Assembly: GCA_014904845.1 (NCBI GenBank)
Contig: MU119314.1
Coordinates: 1-64,000 of the forward strand
Source of the DNA: Acephala macrosclerotiorum
Taxonomy: Eukaryota > Ascomycota > Leotiomycetes > Helotiales > Mollisiaceae
Length of the DNA: 64,000 bases
Reading direction: 5' to 3'
The notes under the pieces were generated by a model. The model saw nothing but the letters and a program-made list of their open reading frames with translations, did no database searches and was not told where the DNA came from. A program made the position numbers and the translations under genes. Of the stretch, positions 11,164 through 23,700 are shown in pieces; position 1 is the first letter of the stretch; every line of letters begins with the position of its first letter.

Positions 11164-11290
11164 CTCATAATGCTCAGGCTCTGCTCAGGCATGCTCAGGC
11201 TCTGCTCAGGCTCTACTCAGGCTCTACTCAGGCTCTGCTCCGGCTACTCACCCTCGGCTCAGGTTAGCTCACCCTCAGCTCAGGTTAAAG
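11164..11290. repeat. GCTCAGGCTCTG-type minisatellite
   Basis: Imperfect tandem copies of a roughly 12-bp unit containing GCTCAGG (GCTCAGGCTCTG, ACTCAGGCTCT, GCTCAGGTTA and variants) run from about 11164 to 11290. It sits between the AT-rich block and the helical-protein gene. It produces a spurious Leu/Ser/Cys-rich open frame that is not a gene. Confidence 0.75.
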
Positions 11291-11464
11291 CAGCCGTTGC
11301 TCACGTCCGCAGACTAAAACGGAACCAGCGAAAGGGAAAATTAATCCTGAGTCCATGGGTATTCCACGCTTTTCGCGAACGTGGGGCACTGCACCCAGAT
11401 AGGAGCGGAGACCTTCAGACGGACTGGAGAGAGGATGGGACGAGTCTGGTTTTTGACGAATGAT

Positions 11465-12902
11465 ATGGGAAAGCCTGGAGGCATGGTAAATATTGAATAT
11501 GCCCTTTATGATCTAGCAAGCTAACTAACTCCATCAAGATTGAGTCTATGTTAAAGTACCTCGATCCAAATCAGTCAGCAGCCCGAGATAAACGGCTCCA
11601 ACTCTATATTACCAAGAGCCGTGAAATGATAGATGAGTCAGTGGCCGAGATAGCAGCTATTAGAGCAGATTTTACGCAATGGAAAAATCTCACGACGAGC
11701 CTGCTGCGCGGTTTGGAGGAGAAAGCCGGTAACTCACCCACCTTGAACCAGATGCCTCGAAGCGACTGATGGCCTTAGCTACCAACGAGCAACAAAAGAT
11801 AAAGACCAAAAATATGCTGGAGGAGCATGAGATGGAGAAGAAAAATAAGGAGGAAGAGTTGATGCAACAGCGCAAACTGCTACAAGAGTATGAAGCAAAG
11901 TATCAAAAAGCATTCGCGATATACCAAAAGCTCGTCAACAATCTACCAAGTTGGTCACTATGCCCATGAGCTGCTGAATTTTAACTGATGTAGTCGGCAA
12001 TTTAGCAAGCATTGCCGGGATTGGCTCTGCTATTGCAGCAGCTACCGCTGTAGGCCTGGCCCCAGAATTGTTTGTTATCGGACTCATAGGAGGGGGTATG
12101 CAATACATGTTCCTTGATACCACCCGGCAGAAAGGGGCATCAGCAGTTCAGAGGCTTGAACGAGAGGCAACAAATCTGAGGAACATACTGCTGCAGCTGT
12201 CAGGAGAAGCAAAGTCAATTGTGAGTGTTGCAACAGAACGTAGTTCCTGAAGCTTAGTGTTAACAAATACCTACAATCAAGGCCGGACTGGCCGGTATTA
12301 TTCGACAAGCCCTTAGCCGCTTGAACATCTTGCAGCAACAAATTGATATGTTCATGGAATTCTGGATCAAAATTCAAACGATGATCAAAATAGCTACTGA
12401 TCGCAGAGATTGGGTCTTCAAGCCTGAGCAGACCAAGGAGGAGCGGAAGGAGGAGTGGGAGGATGCGGACTTGAAAAGGGTACGATTCTACAAGCATGAC
12501 TGGTTATGCCCACGTGCTCATTTATCCCCAATAGGAAATCCTATCGGAATCTTATGTCATGAAGACGCGATTTTTACTCGCCTCGAAGGCCTCGGCACTC
12601 TATAACGAGGTTTCCGAGCTGTTTGTGATCCCGGGTTTCAGCTGGCTTACAGAAGTCCGTCTTACAGATGGATCCGACGATATGGCAGAGAAGATGGTTG
12701 CGGAGATCGAGAGGCAGAGAACCGAGATATGCAAGGGGGCGGAGAAGCACATAGCGCTGGCAAGTGATTATCCTAGACATTTCGTTCTCGCCTGTGACTA
12801 ACCACTGAGTCCCCATAGAGAGAGGATGAACTGAAGAAGAGTTTGGATACTTTGGCTCGGGATTCAGCCGAGTCATTTAGAAAAGTCGCTCCAGATCTGT
12901 AG
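11465..12902 (+). CDS. Long alpha-helical protein with central hydrophobic segment (ClyA-like architecture?)
   Basis: Seven exons give one continuous frame of about 371 residues: 11465-11485, 11539-11728, 11779-11949, 11994-12220, 12282-12479, 12535-12763 and 12823-12902. Introns are GT-AG, 44-61 nt, with good branch sites such as CTAAC before 11539. The product starts with amphipathic helices and a Lys/Glu-rich coiled coil. A Gly/Ala-rich hydrophobic stretch of about 35 residues follows (GIGSAIAAATAVGL to FVIGLIGGG), then more long helices including MFMEFWIKIQTMI, and a C-terminal coiled region. This layout resembles helical pore formers of the ClyA/Cry6 type, but only in architecture, so the function is unproven. 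It appears intact although decayed DNA lies on both sides. The first exon and the 44-nt intron are the least certain parts. Confidence 0.55.
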
Positions 12903-15214
12903 GTGGAGACTATTGGAGAAGATGCGTAGTAGAGGATTGAACGAGACGGTAGCAACTGTCAATGAGTGTCTCGGCTCCGGAATCTTAAAGAAAAGGTCAC
13001 CGATTTGTGCACAAGTTGTTGCGAGCCGCTTCTGTAGGATTTGATCATCGGTGCCGGGAGAACAGACAAGTGTTATCGCTTATTATATATCCACATGAAA
13101 AGCTGTAGGCAGATCAGTCAATTGAATAATCTGAACTTTCTGAATCTATTACGATTTCTTGCATAGATTTCATGCCATTTCTTGGATTGGCCAGATCATA
13201 ACACACGAAGTGAATGCCAAGGGGTCCCAACGTCATGGACAGGCTGCACTGTCATGGGATTCAGCTGCGGCTCGGCCAATGAACGGGAATTCTGACCGGG
13301 AATAGCTGCGAGATTTGACGACATATGACAAGACGAGACTGACCGAGATAGGAGCCATATTTCTAACTTAGCCTGTCGCAGAACGACTGTGGCGGAAGAA
13401 GTCCAGCTCCTCTGCCCACCCACGACGGCCTTACTGCCTCCCAATGCGCATCAATGCAAATAGCGGGGGACGACGACTCAACACCTGTCAGTAGCAGAGT
13501 CTTAGGAGTCTGCGGGTATCTCCTACGAACCTCTAGCAGCTTTCGTGCTGTCTGTAGAGTCAAGATTGAATCAAAATGGTGATCCTAGGGTCTAAAATCA
13601 GAATTTTCACGCGAAGAAAACTCTGATTAGATTCTACTACTAGCAAACACAGTAACGACGCAAAGGGCTATCGCATCTTTTACTGTAGCCTCTTTTTCTC
13701 TTCTCCTTTTCTCGCTACTACGCCTAGAACTCGAATCACTTTACTTCGATCGGTTTGCGGTATATTGCCTTATTGCGATACACTTATTTTTACTCGAGCT
13801 AAACTTTTAGTATCTACACCTGCAACGATATGAATACTCGGGTTAGTAGAGACACTACAAAGGAGGATTAAAAGTCGAGATACAAGTGTTAGAAAGAGTA
13901 GAGGCAAGGCTGTCAATATTATAAGGAAATGACTATATGTCTCGATCGAAAAAAAAAGACAAGAGGGATAAGAATAGGAAAAAGAAGAGAAAAGAAAAAG
14001 AGAGTATCTCAATAAAAGGAGTGCTTTTGCGGGCGATTGCAATAGCTATTTTAAAGTAGCGTTTACTTCATCTTTGCTCATTTTACTGTAAAAGAAAAGA
14101 CTCTATCAATCAACTTTTTGGCCGGCTTTTTTGCCACTATAAAATGCTTTCTGGGGTAGTACTTTGTATGTAATTCCATAGCTTAGCACGTCCCTATACT
14201 TTTCGGGAGGTCTCGCTAGACGAAAATCAACTTCATCATCATCATCATCATCATCATCAATGCAAATAGCTCTGCGGTCCGAATCGCTACAATCCCGCGG
14301 GTCGAGATCGCGAGGCCATTTTGTCATTATCCATATCTCTGTCATGACGAGCTATAGCGAGAGACATGGCGTGCGCGCGAGAGAAGGTTGGCAGTAGATC
14401 TAAGAAAAGGGCACGGTAAGGAGACGGCTCCTCGGTGAGAGTCCCGGGATCGCGGCATGTCCTAGGACTACCGCCCCCAGGACCTCCTGCAGTCCTAGGA
14501 GCAAGTCTCATGGGATCCTCGTAGGTCCTAGGGGCATATGGGGTCCTGGGAGAGAGCTAGGAAGAGGTCAAAATCGCGGTAGATTCTACATGCAGAGCTA
14601 GTATAAGAAATGACAGCTACACCATCCCATCTCAATCGATCTCTCCTATCGTGACATGTCTTGCTCGTGGCGATTTCGCTGGTCCAGGATATGGTAACTG
14701 TCAAGCCCAATGAAAAGCATATAGTGATAACGTCGAAGCCCGGCAGGCACTGGCATACGACGTCCTTTATAGCCTTGAATCAATCTGGGTAGGCCTTAAG
14801 CTTACTACGAGCAAAAGAAAGTCTACGAGGCTATATTAGTAGCCTGCAAACTGGCTCCCCTTTGAAAACAGCCTTCCATTCTCACGCAGCTGTTAGGGCC
14901 CCGCTTAATTTGGTCTCGCCCTAAAGAAAGTTGCTTAGAACAAGCAAGCAACCCCGCAAACGCATAACTAGCTATAAGTTTACCCAATATAAAAAATATA
15001 AAAAATATAATATTTTCACTTTATATTAACCATATAAAGCTAAATTTTATTATATTTATCGAAATATAGTTTTTTTATATTATATTTATTTATCCTTATA
15101 AATATGATATATTGCTATATTATAACCCAAGCTGCAACGATTCTTCCGTAACTCATTTTCCATCATGTCGCGGAACAATTTGGCATCTGGAGCCGACGTC
15201 AAGGAAAGCATTGA
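12903..15214. other. Intergenic stretch with low-complexity tracts
   Basis: About 2.3 kb without a credible gene. It contains a purine-rich A/G tract (about 13945-14010), a (TCA)9 microsatellite at about 14233-14259, a patch of CCTAGGA-like short palindromic repeats (14450-14540) and a small AT-rich island at 14985-15125 like the larger RIP-type blocks. Confidence 0.5.
14233..14259. repeat. (TCA)9 microsatellite
   Basis: Nine uninterrupted TCA triplets. It lies outside any supported gene; the reverse strand would read poly-Asp, but no gene context supports translation. Confidence 0.9.
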
Positions 15215-15800
15215 TCACATTGAATGATGACCTGCTGACCCATCATTTTCATGATCTTCAAACCATTCAAACAACTCCTTAAATTGATGTGTCATAACGT
15301 GAGCTTCATAATCCCCGGGTCGCCTGATGGCCTCGAACTCCTTGACCTCGACCGAGTTTTCTTCTTGCCACTCCAAGATGGCCTCAAAGCCTCTACATTT
15401 GTGGTTGAGACTGAAGACCGGGAAGGCATTGTACAGTGCATCAGCCCAGAAATGGTTGTGCACGTCAGCATTAGCTGTGCACATGAGATTCTGCAATAAC
15501 CAGTGGATACAATGCGACAAATATGTCTGATGAAGCTCAGAAGTGGAAGTACCATGTGGCTACTTCTTGCCGTAGCAGTGGTCGAAATAAGCTTCCCTTC
15601 GCAGAGCGTCCAGGCAATGGATCTGATGAAAAACATCGATTCGACCAATGTATGAACCCGGCCCAAATCCAAAGCTTTCGGGCCATTTTGGCAGCCTGCT
15701 TAGGATTCTTTCCCATTTTGATCACATCTTCGCGAGAAAGGGTAGTAGGACGCACGTTGGCTAATCTGTTCCATGCGGCATCGACTTCGGGGCCGGGCTT
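15215..15800 (-). pseudogene. UstYa-like (DUF3328) oxidase remnant
   Basis: Minus-strand sequence shows UstYa-family landmarks: PEVDAAWNRL near 15780, the first HxxHC motif in RIDVFHQIHCLDALRR near 15640, and YLSHCIHWLLQNLMC with a conserved ADVHNHFW segment near 15500. UstYa proteins catalyse oxidative cyclisation in fungal RiPP and other metabolite pathways. The copy is broken. An in-frame TAG sits between the two His motifs (near 15565), a frame change or unsplit intron lies near 15690, and the N-terminal membrane anchor is missing because the ABC transporter remnant starts about 50 bp upstream. The two genes are divergent, as is common in metabolite clusters. Confidence 0.72.
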
Positions 15801-15846
15801 CTAGGGTACAGTTCATTACCAACATCAGTTCTTCCGAACTGCTACA

Positions 15847-18800
15847 ATGTTTAGAGGTGCATTCGTATCAACGATATACAACAAGACACTCGTCTTGCGT
15901 GCAGGCGAGTACGATGAGTCAGCAGCAGTGACTCTTATAAGTACCGACATAGACCAGATCGCAAGTAGTTTAGAGCTTGCAAATGAGCCATTGGCCAAAT
16001 TGGTTGAAATTGCCATTGGAGTCTGGCTTCTTAAGCTTCAGCTAGGCTGCGTCTGCATTTTACCTATAATTATCGTCCTTAGTAGAACCCCCCATTTCAA
16101 CCTCTCGTGTTACTCAATGAGCCAGCTGCAGTGCCCAACCTTCGAATCTCAAATCGCGTTTACTTACTTCTCCCAGTCTATTTTGCTGCAGAACTTTGAA
16201 TCGCTTCGATCATCAGCGGAGCACAGGCTAGTTGGATTCAAGCAATCAAAAGCCGAATCGCAACAACATCATCATTCTTGAGATCTATGAGAAGTGTGAA
16301 GACGATGGGTTTGGTACAACACATTAGCGACATGCTTCAAGCACTTAGGCTTCGGGAGCTTCAACTTGGAAAATGGTTCCGATGGCTGATCGTTTGGACC
16401 AATGTTGTTGGTAATTCATTTATGCTTCTACATCTAGAAGCGTTACAGCTAATTTTGGACAGCATCCATGCCCCAAATATCAGCCCGCTTTTTACCTTCG
16501 CGGTTTTTTCTATACAGGCGGCGATAACATCATCCAGACAACTTTCAACAGCTCAAGCTTTCACTCCTCTCTCAATCATATATCTTGTCACAAACCCAGC
16601 TACCTCATTGCTCTCTTCGCTGCCAGTGGTGGCAGCTATGTTGGGATGCTTCGAGCGTATTAACAAATTCCTCAGTTCTCCACCTCTTGAAGATCAACGG
16701 GAAAAAATCGGGCACGCCAAGTCGCTTCAAAATGAAAGTTGTGGCGGCCCTGACACAGACACTGAATATAGCATACACCTTCAAGAGCTGCAAAATTTTC
16801 AATCCAAAGCTGAAGATGCCCCTAGTGGAGAAACTTGAGGTTCGACCTGCATCTGCAGCACAAATAGTGCTACATCAAATCAGTTTCCAAGCGATCAAAG
16901 GCTCTCGCACTATGATTCTCGGTCCAGTCGCTGTGGTAAATCGACGCTGCTTATGGCAATTCTAGGAGAGTTACCTTGTGCAAGTGGATCGATTCGAATA
17001 TCTTCTTCATGGATGGCATACTGCAGCCAGTCCTCGTGGCTCCCAAACAACAGTATACGCGAAACAATTTGCCAAATCACTAATATTGACGCCTCTTAGT
17101 ATGGAACCATTTCCCATGGGTGCGTTCTTGAAGACGATATTTCTCAACTGCCTCACAGCGACAGCACTGTGATTAGAAGCCGAGGACTCGCCTTAAGTGG
17201 TGGGCAAAAGCAGCGCATAGTGAGCCACTCTGAGAATTCTTGCCAATTTCAACACTAACTGAACGGGCCCTTGGCAGAGCATATTATGCACGACAAAATA
17301 TAATCTTATTGGGCGAAGTTTTCGGGCCCTAGACACTAAGACAGAAGAGATCCTCTTCTCCAGAGTGTTTGGCAAACATAGAATTCTCTGCAGATGGAAT
17401 CCTGCGATCGTAATTGCGACGCACTCAGGTAAGTCGAAAGCCAAGGTTCTAATTCTCGCAGAACACTGCTTGTTTGGTCATGCAAGCTCGTCATTTATCA
17501 GTATCAGACAGAATCATTGTCTTGGGTTAGGAAGGGTTGATCATCCAAGAAGGCTCTTTCGATACTCTAAGGAAGGCTCCTGGCTTTATTAACACGCTCT
17601 TAGCGCAGCCCGACTTCAAAGTTCTAGAAGCTGGAACACCAGGAATCAAAGCCCTAGCCATTGCCCCGAAGCCTGTGGTACAACCAACCGAAGTGCAGCT
17701 CGAGGGCTTGGCAAGACGTGCGGGAGACTTCTCGGTGTATTCATATTATTTGAGATCTATCGGCTGGTGGTATAGCATAGCAGCTGTGGACACCATCCTA
17801 GTCTATACATTCTCAATCAACTTCCCTCGTAAGTCTCAATCATGGATGAAATTATGCATATCATGACGTGTTGACCACAACTTAGAAATCTGGCTTATGT
17901 GGTGCAGCGAGCACCAGAATAAAAGCCCTGCGCAGTTCATCGGGGTCTATCTTTTTCCTGTCGCAGTCACAGCTCTATCGCAGGGTATGATGATTTGGTG
18001 AGTCCCCATTTTCATGCTCCATGGTCTTAGTAATAGTCTTTCATTTGAAGTCTTCCCACAAAAGAATTTTGCTTGATGGAATGTGTTTCAAGATGAAATT
18101 TTTATGTCAGCTTAGAAGTCGTGTGAATGAAGCTAGTTCCTTTGCTAATTCCTTGGAAAATTACGGTCACTTCTGCCATACTAACTTAGGCCTGTCATAG
18201 GTAAATCATGATCAAAATAGTACTAAAGTCAGGTGCATACCTGCACAAAATACTGCTCCAAACTGTGATGCGTACTTCAATGTCATTTTTTGCCAGATTG
18301 ATTCAGGCATCATCCTGAATAGATTCAGTCAAGATATGACTCTAGTAGATGCAATCCTCCCATCGGAGGCATTCGGCACATTCAAATGTGAGTTTGGGAC
18401 CAGTTGCATGTTTCCATGGAAACCAAACTAGTCTGTAAGTGAAGCTGCAGTACAGTGTCTTGCACAAGCAGCCTTGATATCTCTCGGCTCGAGTTACGTA
18501 GCTCTTACGATACTTCCCAGCATCGTCGTTTTGCATTTCATACAAATGCTCTCATACAAATGCTCTATCTTCGTACATCACGACAGCTACGACCGCTCGA
18601 CTTAGAAACCAAAAGTCCTTCATACTCCCACTTCATAGAGATTCTCGAGGGACTATCTACTATCAGGGCTTTCGGCTAGCAATCCAAGTTCGAGGAGACA
18701 AACATTACTTTGCTCGACAACTCACAGAGGCCATATTACCTTCTTTACTGTGTACAGCGCTGGCTCAATCTCATGCTAGATCTTTTGGCGACTGCAATAG

Positions 18801-19901
18801 CGGTGGTCGTTATAGCACTCTCCATGTCTCTCCATAGTACGACAAACCCTGAAGCTCTTGGTGTTTCGCTGACGAGCGTGTTGGCATTCACATAAAGTCT
18901 TCAAAGTATGATCACTAGCTGGACAAATATGGAAACCTCACTTGGGGCAATAGCACGGACCAAAGCATTTGAAGCAGATACTATTCCAGAAGATCAGCCG
19001 GGAGAAGGCTTTTCGCCGCCTGCAAATTGGCCCGAGAAAGGCTTGGTAGAGATTTCTGGTGTTACAGCTGCATACAAGTGAGAAAACACCACTGCTTCTT
19101 CCAGCTTTAATGAACTGACTTTGATCAAGGAAGGTGTGGTTGCCTCGAAGGGAGTTTCAATGACCATAAACCTAGGTCAGAAGATTGGTATATGCGGACG
19201 CACAGGCAGGCAAGTTGCTAAGTTTTCTGCATACCAATAACTGATGGTGGAAGCTCGTCATTGGATTTTCTAACTTGCTCATAGAGGTAAAAGCTCCTTG
19301 CTGTACGTTATACTGCGTGTATTGGACATGAACGAAGGAACTATTTTCATTGGTGGCATCGATATTAGGACCATTCCACGAAACGTCCTTCGCTCCCACC
19401 TCATCGCCATACTTCAAGATCCGTTCGTTATAGCCGGTACAGTAAGGTTAAATGTCGATCCACTGACCACGGTCTCTAACGATACCACCATCGTCTCTGT
19501 CCTACGGAAAGTTCGCCTCTGGGAGGATTGGATGGAGATCTCAGTACTCAACCTCCGCCGAAAGGTGAACAGCAACTCCTGGCTTTGGCGAGGGCCACAC
19601 TCAGAAAGCAAAACGCAGGGAGGATCTTGCTTCTAGACGAAGCGGTGAGTAACGTCGACAGCGAAACTGATGTTTGATGCAGGAGATCATTTGCGAGGAG
19701 TTTGGAGGCTACACTGTGTTCACTGTTGCTCATCGGATTGGAACACTAAAGCACTCTGACAAGGTGGCTATTTTGGAACGAGGAGAACTGATGAAATTTG
19801 ATCTTGCGGAAAGGGTTTTAGAGATGGGCCCCGGGGGGGGGGAAGGGTTGATCAGCTTATTGGAGATGATAAAGCTGGAACATCGTTCTGATAAAGAATG
19901 A
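15847..19901 (+). pseudogene. ABC transporter (ABCC/multidrug type), multiply frameshifted
   Basis: Pieces of a full transporter lie in order: TMD1 (15847-16690), NBD1 (16840-17450), TMD2 (17700-18900) and NBD2 (19030-19900). NBD1 has lost one base inside Walker A near 16930, shifting the frame in the GPxGCGKST motif. Its signature LSGGQKQRI survives at 17193-17219, but Walker B reads LLGEVF with Gly where Asp is expected and a stop follows. NBD2 retains recognisable IGICGRTGR, GKSSLLYVILRVLD, DPFVIAGTVRLNVDP, LLLDEAVSNVD and VAHRIGTLKHSDK blocks. Some former introns are still visible, for example 17830-17885 with GTAAGT. The family exports lipophilic compounds, so with the UstYa remnant this suggests a dead metabolite locus. 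Confidence 0.85.
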
Positions 19902-20703
19902 AGATCCTCGAAGACAAGCTGGGTCTTACAAATTGATGTCGACTTTTGCGTGTCGAAGCTTATTTAGTTGTGTTTATCTATATAATTCTGAGAGAGTCTT
20001 GAGCCATAGCCGAAGATGGGGGTAACTGTTACCTTTTTAGCGATCATGTCCACTAAGGAGATTTTTTTAGGGCTTCTGTTTCAGGCTCTCATGCCCCGAA
20101 GCCCATTAAGTGAGCCGAGCCCTCTCTCTTCTCTAACACGGTAATTGTATCGTTAGGGAGAGAATCGAGCCTTGAGGATCTCGATAGCTTGGGTCAGAAT
20201 TCGGGGTAGAAAAAAAAGTATTAGGGTGTGGGTGGTTGGGTTGAGCAGAGGAGTGCGCTACAGTAAGCAAGGGTGTGTGTGCATTGAGTGAGGAGGATAT
20301 GCGTTGCGAGGCAGGGACAACTCGAGACTCAAAATGGCATGGAAGTACACCTTCACTTATGAGTAGTATGTGCGGACCTCAAGTTGAGGACGAAGATATA
20401 CTCTCGGTTTCCCACTGACCGAAGGGACAATTCATTGTATTTCGATGTTCCTCCTCCCGTCAATTATTATTACACCCCGCTATGCTATGGCGATTATCAC
20501 ATGCTTCGGAAGACGAAACAGCGCGACACGTCAAGTCATCCAATCCAGTTTATCTACAATCACTGCTCAACAAAGCGCGACTCGCAGCCTCTCGCCACGT
20601 CAAACCATGTTCTTATTGTCTACATCACCAGACTCTACCTCTGTTGAGAAATACAGAAATTTGATGGGCCCGCAGAGAGAATCCCTATACATACAGAGGC
20701 TTG
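19902..20703. promoter_or_regulatory. Upstream region of the lipase gene
   Basis: An 800-bp gap between the decayed ABC transporter and the lipase start, presumably holding the lipase promoter. No specific regulatory motif was identified. Short frames at 20384-20735 have no support. Confidence 0.35.
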
Positions 20704-23700
20704 ATGTCGACAGATTCAAATTTGGGCCAGGATGAGGTTGAGGAGGCAAATGCTGTGCAGGCTCCTGCTCCCTCAACACTTCTGCCAGCGCCCATTGCGA
20801 ACGTTGTCAGCTTGGTCACCCGATCAAGCTCGTTGTACCTAAGACTTGGGACATTCATTGGAGGATTGGCTTTGGATGGAGCGCGGGTGACAACTCTGAC
20901 AGGTTTGGAGCTCAGTCGTGCTGTTATAGAAGGAATACTTCATCGAGCAGGCAGAGATGTTGCAACTCGAAGTACCGGCGAATTGGGACAGGCAGAGGCA
21001 GAAGGATTGCTGGAACGGAGCATTGAGGCCCTCCACTCGACCATCACGAGCATCTCCTTCGCAGCCTCGACCGGCTTCCACCTCTCCTCGACCGTTTTGA
21101 GTTCAGCGAGCGATTTGTCACAACAGCTACTTGTCACATTGGACAGCATACTTGGGAGTACGGATTCTAGCAGAGCCATTGCAAGCATCGTCACCCTCAT
21201 ACGTCGGGAGTTCCAAAATCCGGCGACGGGGAAGGAGGGAGAGAAAGTCAGTGTGGCGGATCTCTTAGTGGGCATATGCGGATTGGCGTTGCTACAAAGA
21301 TGGTGCAAGAAGATCACAGACGACGAATGTCGGAAAGAGAAATACGAGGAAGTGGTCTGGGATGTGGTCATTTTGGACGACGGACGAAGAGCAGACGTTG
21401 TCAGCAATGCCGCGGACGAGAAAGCGTTGACAAGAGCGAACTCGATGTCGTTCATGACCACAAACGGAGACGAGCTGGTACAGACAATACAAAGAGAGGG
21501 ACGAGTTGATGATGACTCAGAGGATGATCTGCCAGAAATCAATCTCAAGCAGAAGATAATGAGATCATTACCTACGGATGCTTCGGTCTCGATTACCACA
21601 GAGACAACAACCACGAAGACCATCACCGTTGAGATCACTGGCACACAACCTCCAGATTTGTCCCCACCTCCTGGTGTCGAGATTGTGGAAGAGACTGCTC
21701 GTCACGCAGGAAATGCAGGCGATGGGGAAGGACTGACTAACGAGCAAAAGATAGCTCTTCTGCTACCAAGATATCGGGTAGTTTATCGGATCATTCGGGA
21801 CCAACTGCGGGGTACAGACATCGAGTCGAAAACCATTGAGCCTCTGGAGGAAGCTATTGTGAGTGACGAGGAGGATGATCCTGCACCCAAGAGGGTTGCT
21901 CAGAGTCCTGGCTTTATCATTTCTCCAATCTCTTCCCCAGACCCAGAGACCCCACCAAAACCACCAGAGAAGGATGACAAAATTGCCTCGACCAGTACCA
22001 TAGACATGAATGCATCTATGCCTGACTCTGGAGATGAGAAACGATCATCAATACCGAGACCGAAGAGTACTGAGATCATCGCCAACCAGAAACGGTCAAG
22101 GAAGCCTATGAGCGCTTCAAGCTCGATCAGTGGTGACTTTCCTCCGCCCAAGAAGACTGCTACGAAATCACCTCCTTCAAAGAAGTCCAAACAGGAAAGG
22201 CCCTCAGCAAAAGCTTCAGAGAAGAAGGGGTCATTTCGCAACGCCTTGCGCAAAGGCAAAGGATCGGAGAAGACTCTTTCGAATCTGTGGAACAAGGATC
22301 ATTCCGAGGAACAGAAAGAGCCACCAAAGCCTGCCCAGCAGAAGCCCCAATGGGGAGTTGGGAATCTGCCTCCGGCGGCGCCAAAATCGCAGTTGCCAGT
22401 TCCTCAGAGGAATTCGAGCATGGTTCCAGCTCGAGATGCTCCACGTCCACCACAACGAGGGAATCCAAACTACTTTTCATCGCGGGATCTGGGTCTCATG
22501 CAAGGTGACCTCCAGAGAAGTCCGTCAAGGACCAGCTACTACTCTGTTCACGAACGACGTCGAGACTCTTTAGTATCGCAAACCGACACCTATTCCATCC
22601 ACTCAGCGGAAACAAGACCAGGGTCACCGACCGCATTTCGAACCCACCTCAGAACACAAAGTAACATGTTGCGGGCGAGGTCAGAAAAGACCATCGCGAA
22701 GCAGCAACCTGGATCTCTTGTCAAGAACCACCGAAGATCCAGAAGTCATGTTCCCAGTATCTACACTCTGAAAACCAACATCTCCAACACTTCACTTGTT
22801 CTTGCGGATCAGCCACGAAAGAGTGCATTCCAAGATTCCGAGACTCTCGAGCGTCTCATGCGGACTGGGTTTGTTGCTGGCTTGTTCCCACAGAACCATA
22901 TCGTCAGAAATATCACGAGATTCGTTCGGTTTGCATCTGCCTCATACGGTGCGAGCTTTCTACGAATCATGGGGATCACAAGCACGAACATATCCACGAG
23001 CATGGAGATCGATGCCTTCCATCACCATGAACATCACTCCTTCTCAACGCATACGCAGCTACCAGCTGACACCATCCTACTATCTTCATTCGTCGACCCT
23101 CAGGGTGGGACTGACTCGACCGGAAACACAGATACAGGTGTGCCCATGGTACACTTTGTCTCCTTGGATCATGATTCCAAAGCCGTCGTTCTCACCTGTC
23201 GTGGAACACTTGGCTTTGAGGATATCCTCACAGACTTGACCTGTGATTATGATGAGCTCACGTATCGAGGCAAAGCATACAAAGTTCACAAAGGCATTCA
23301 CGCCTCAGCTCGACGGCTTCTAGAGGGAGGAGGTGGAAGGGTAATGGCCACTATCGCCGCGGCCCTCGAGGAGTTTCCTGAGTATGGCCTCGTCCTCTGC
23401 GGGCATTCTCTAGGCGGCGCCGTGACCGCTCTTCTCGCAACTCTAATATCCGAACCTTCGTCGGACCCAACAAGCAGTGCATTCTTCACCTCCTCCGAAC
23501 AAGCGTCGCCACAGCCCCTGCTCACATCCTCAGAGCAAGAGAAGGGTGCTGCACCATGGCGTGTTCATCTCCCACCAGGGCGACCGGTCCATGTCTACGC
23601 CTACGGCCCCCCATCAACCATGTCTCCCTCCTTGCGCCTCGCTACACGTGGTCTGATCACAACGATTGTCAATAGCCAGGATCTCGTTCCATACCTCTCG

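Noticed and set aside
11161..11463. 100-codon open frame rich in Leu/Cys/Ser
   Set aside because: Its first half is a translation of the minisatellite; no domain and no splice continuity with the downstream gene.
14228..14345. Poly-Asp coding frame on the minus strand
   Set aside because: It is only the (TCA)9 microsatellite read in one frame.
22130..22573. 147-codon frame inside the lipase gene
   Set aside because: Out-of-frame shadow of the Pro/Ser/Lys-rich disordered region.
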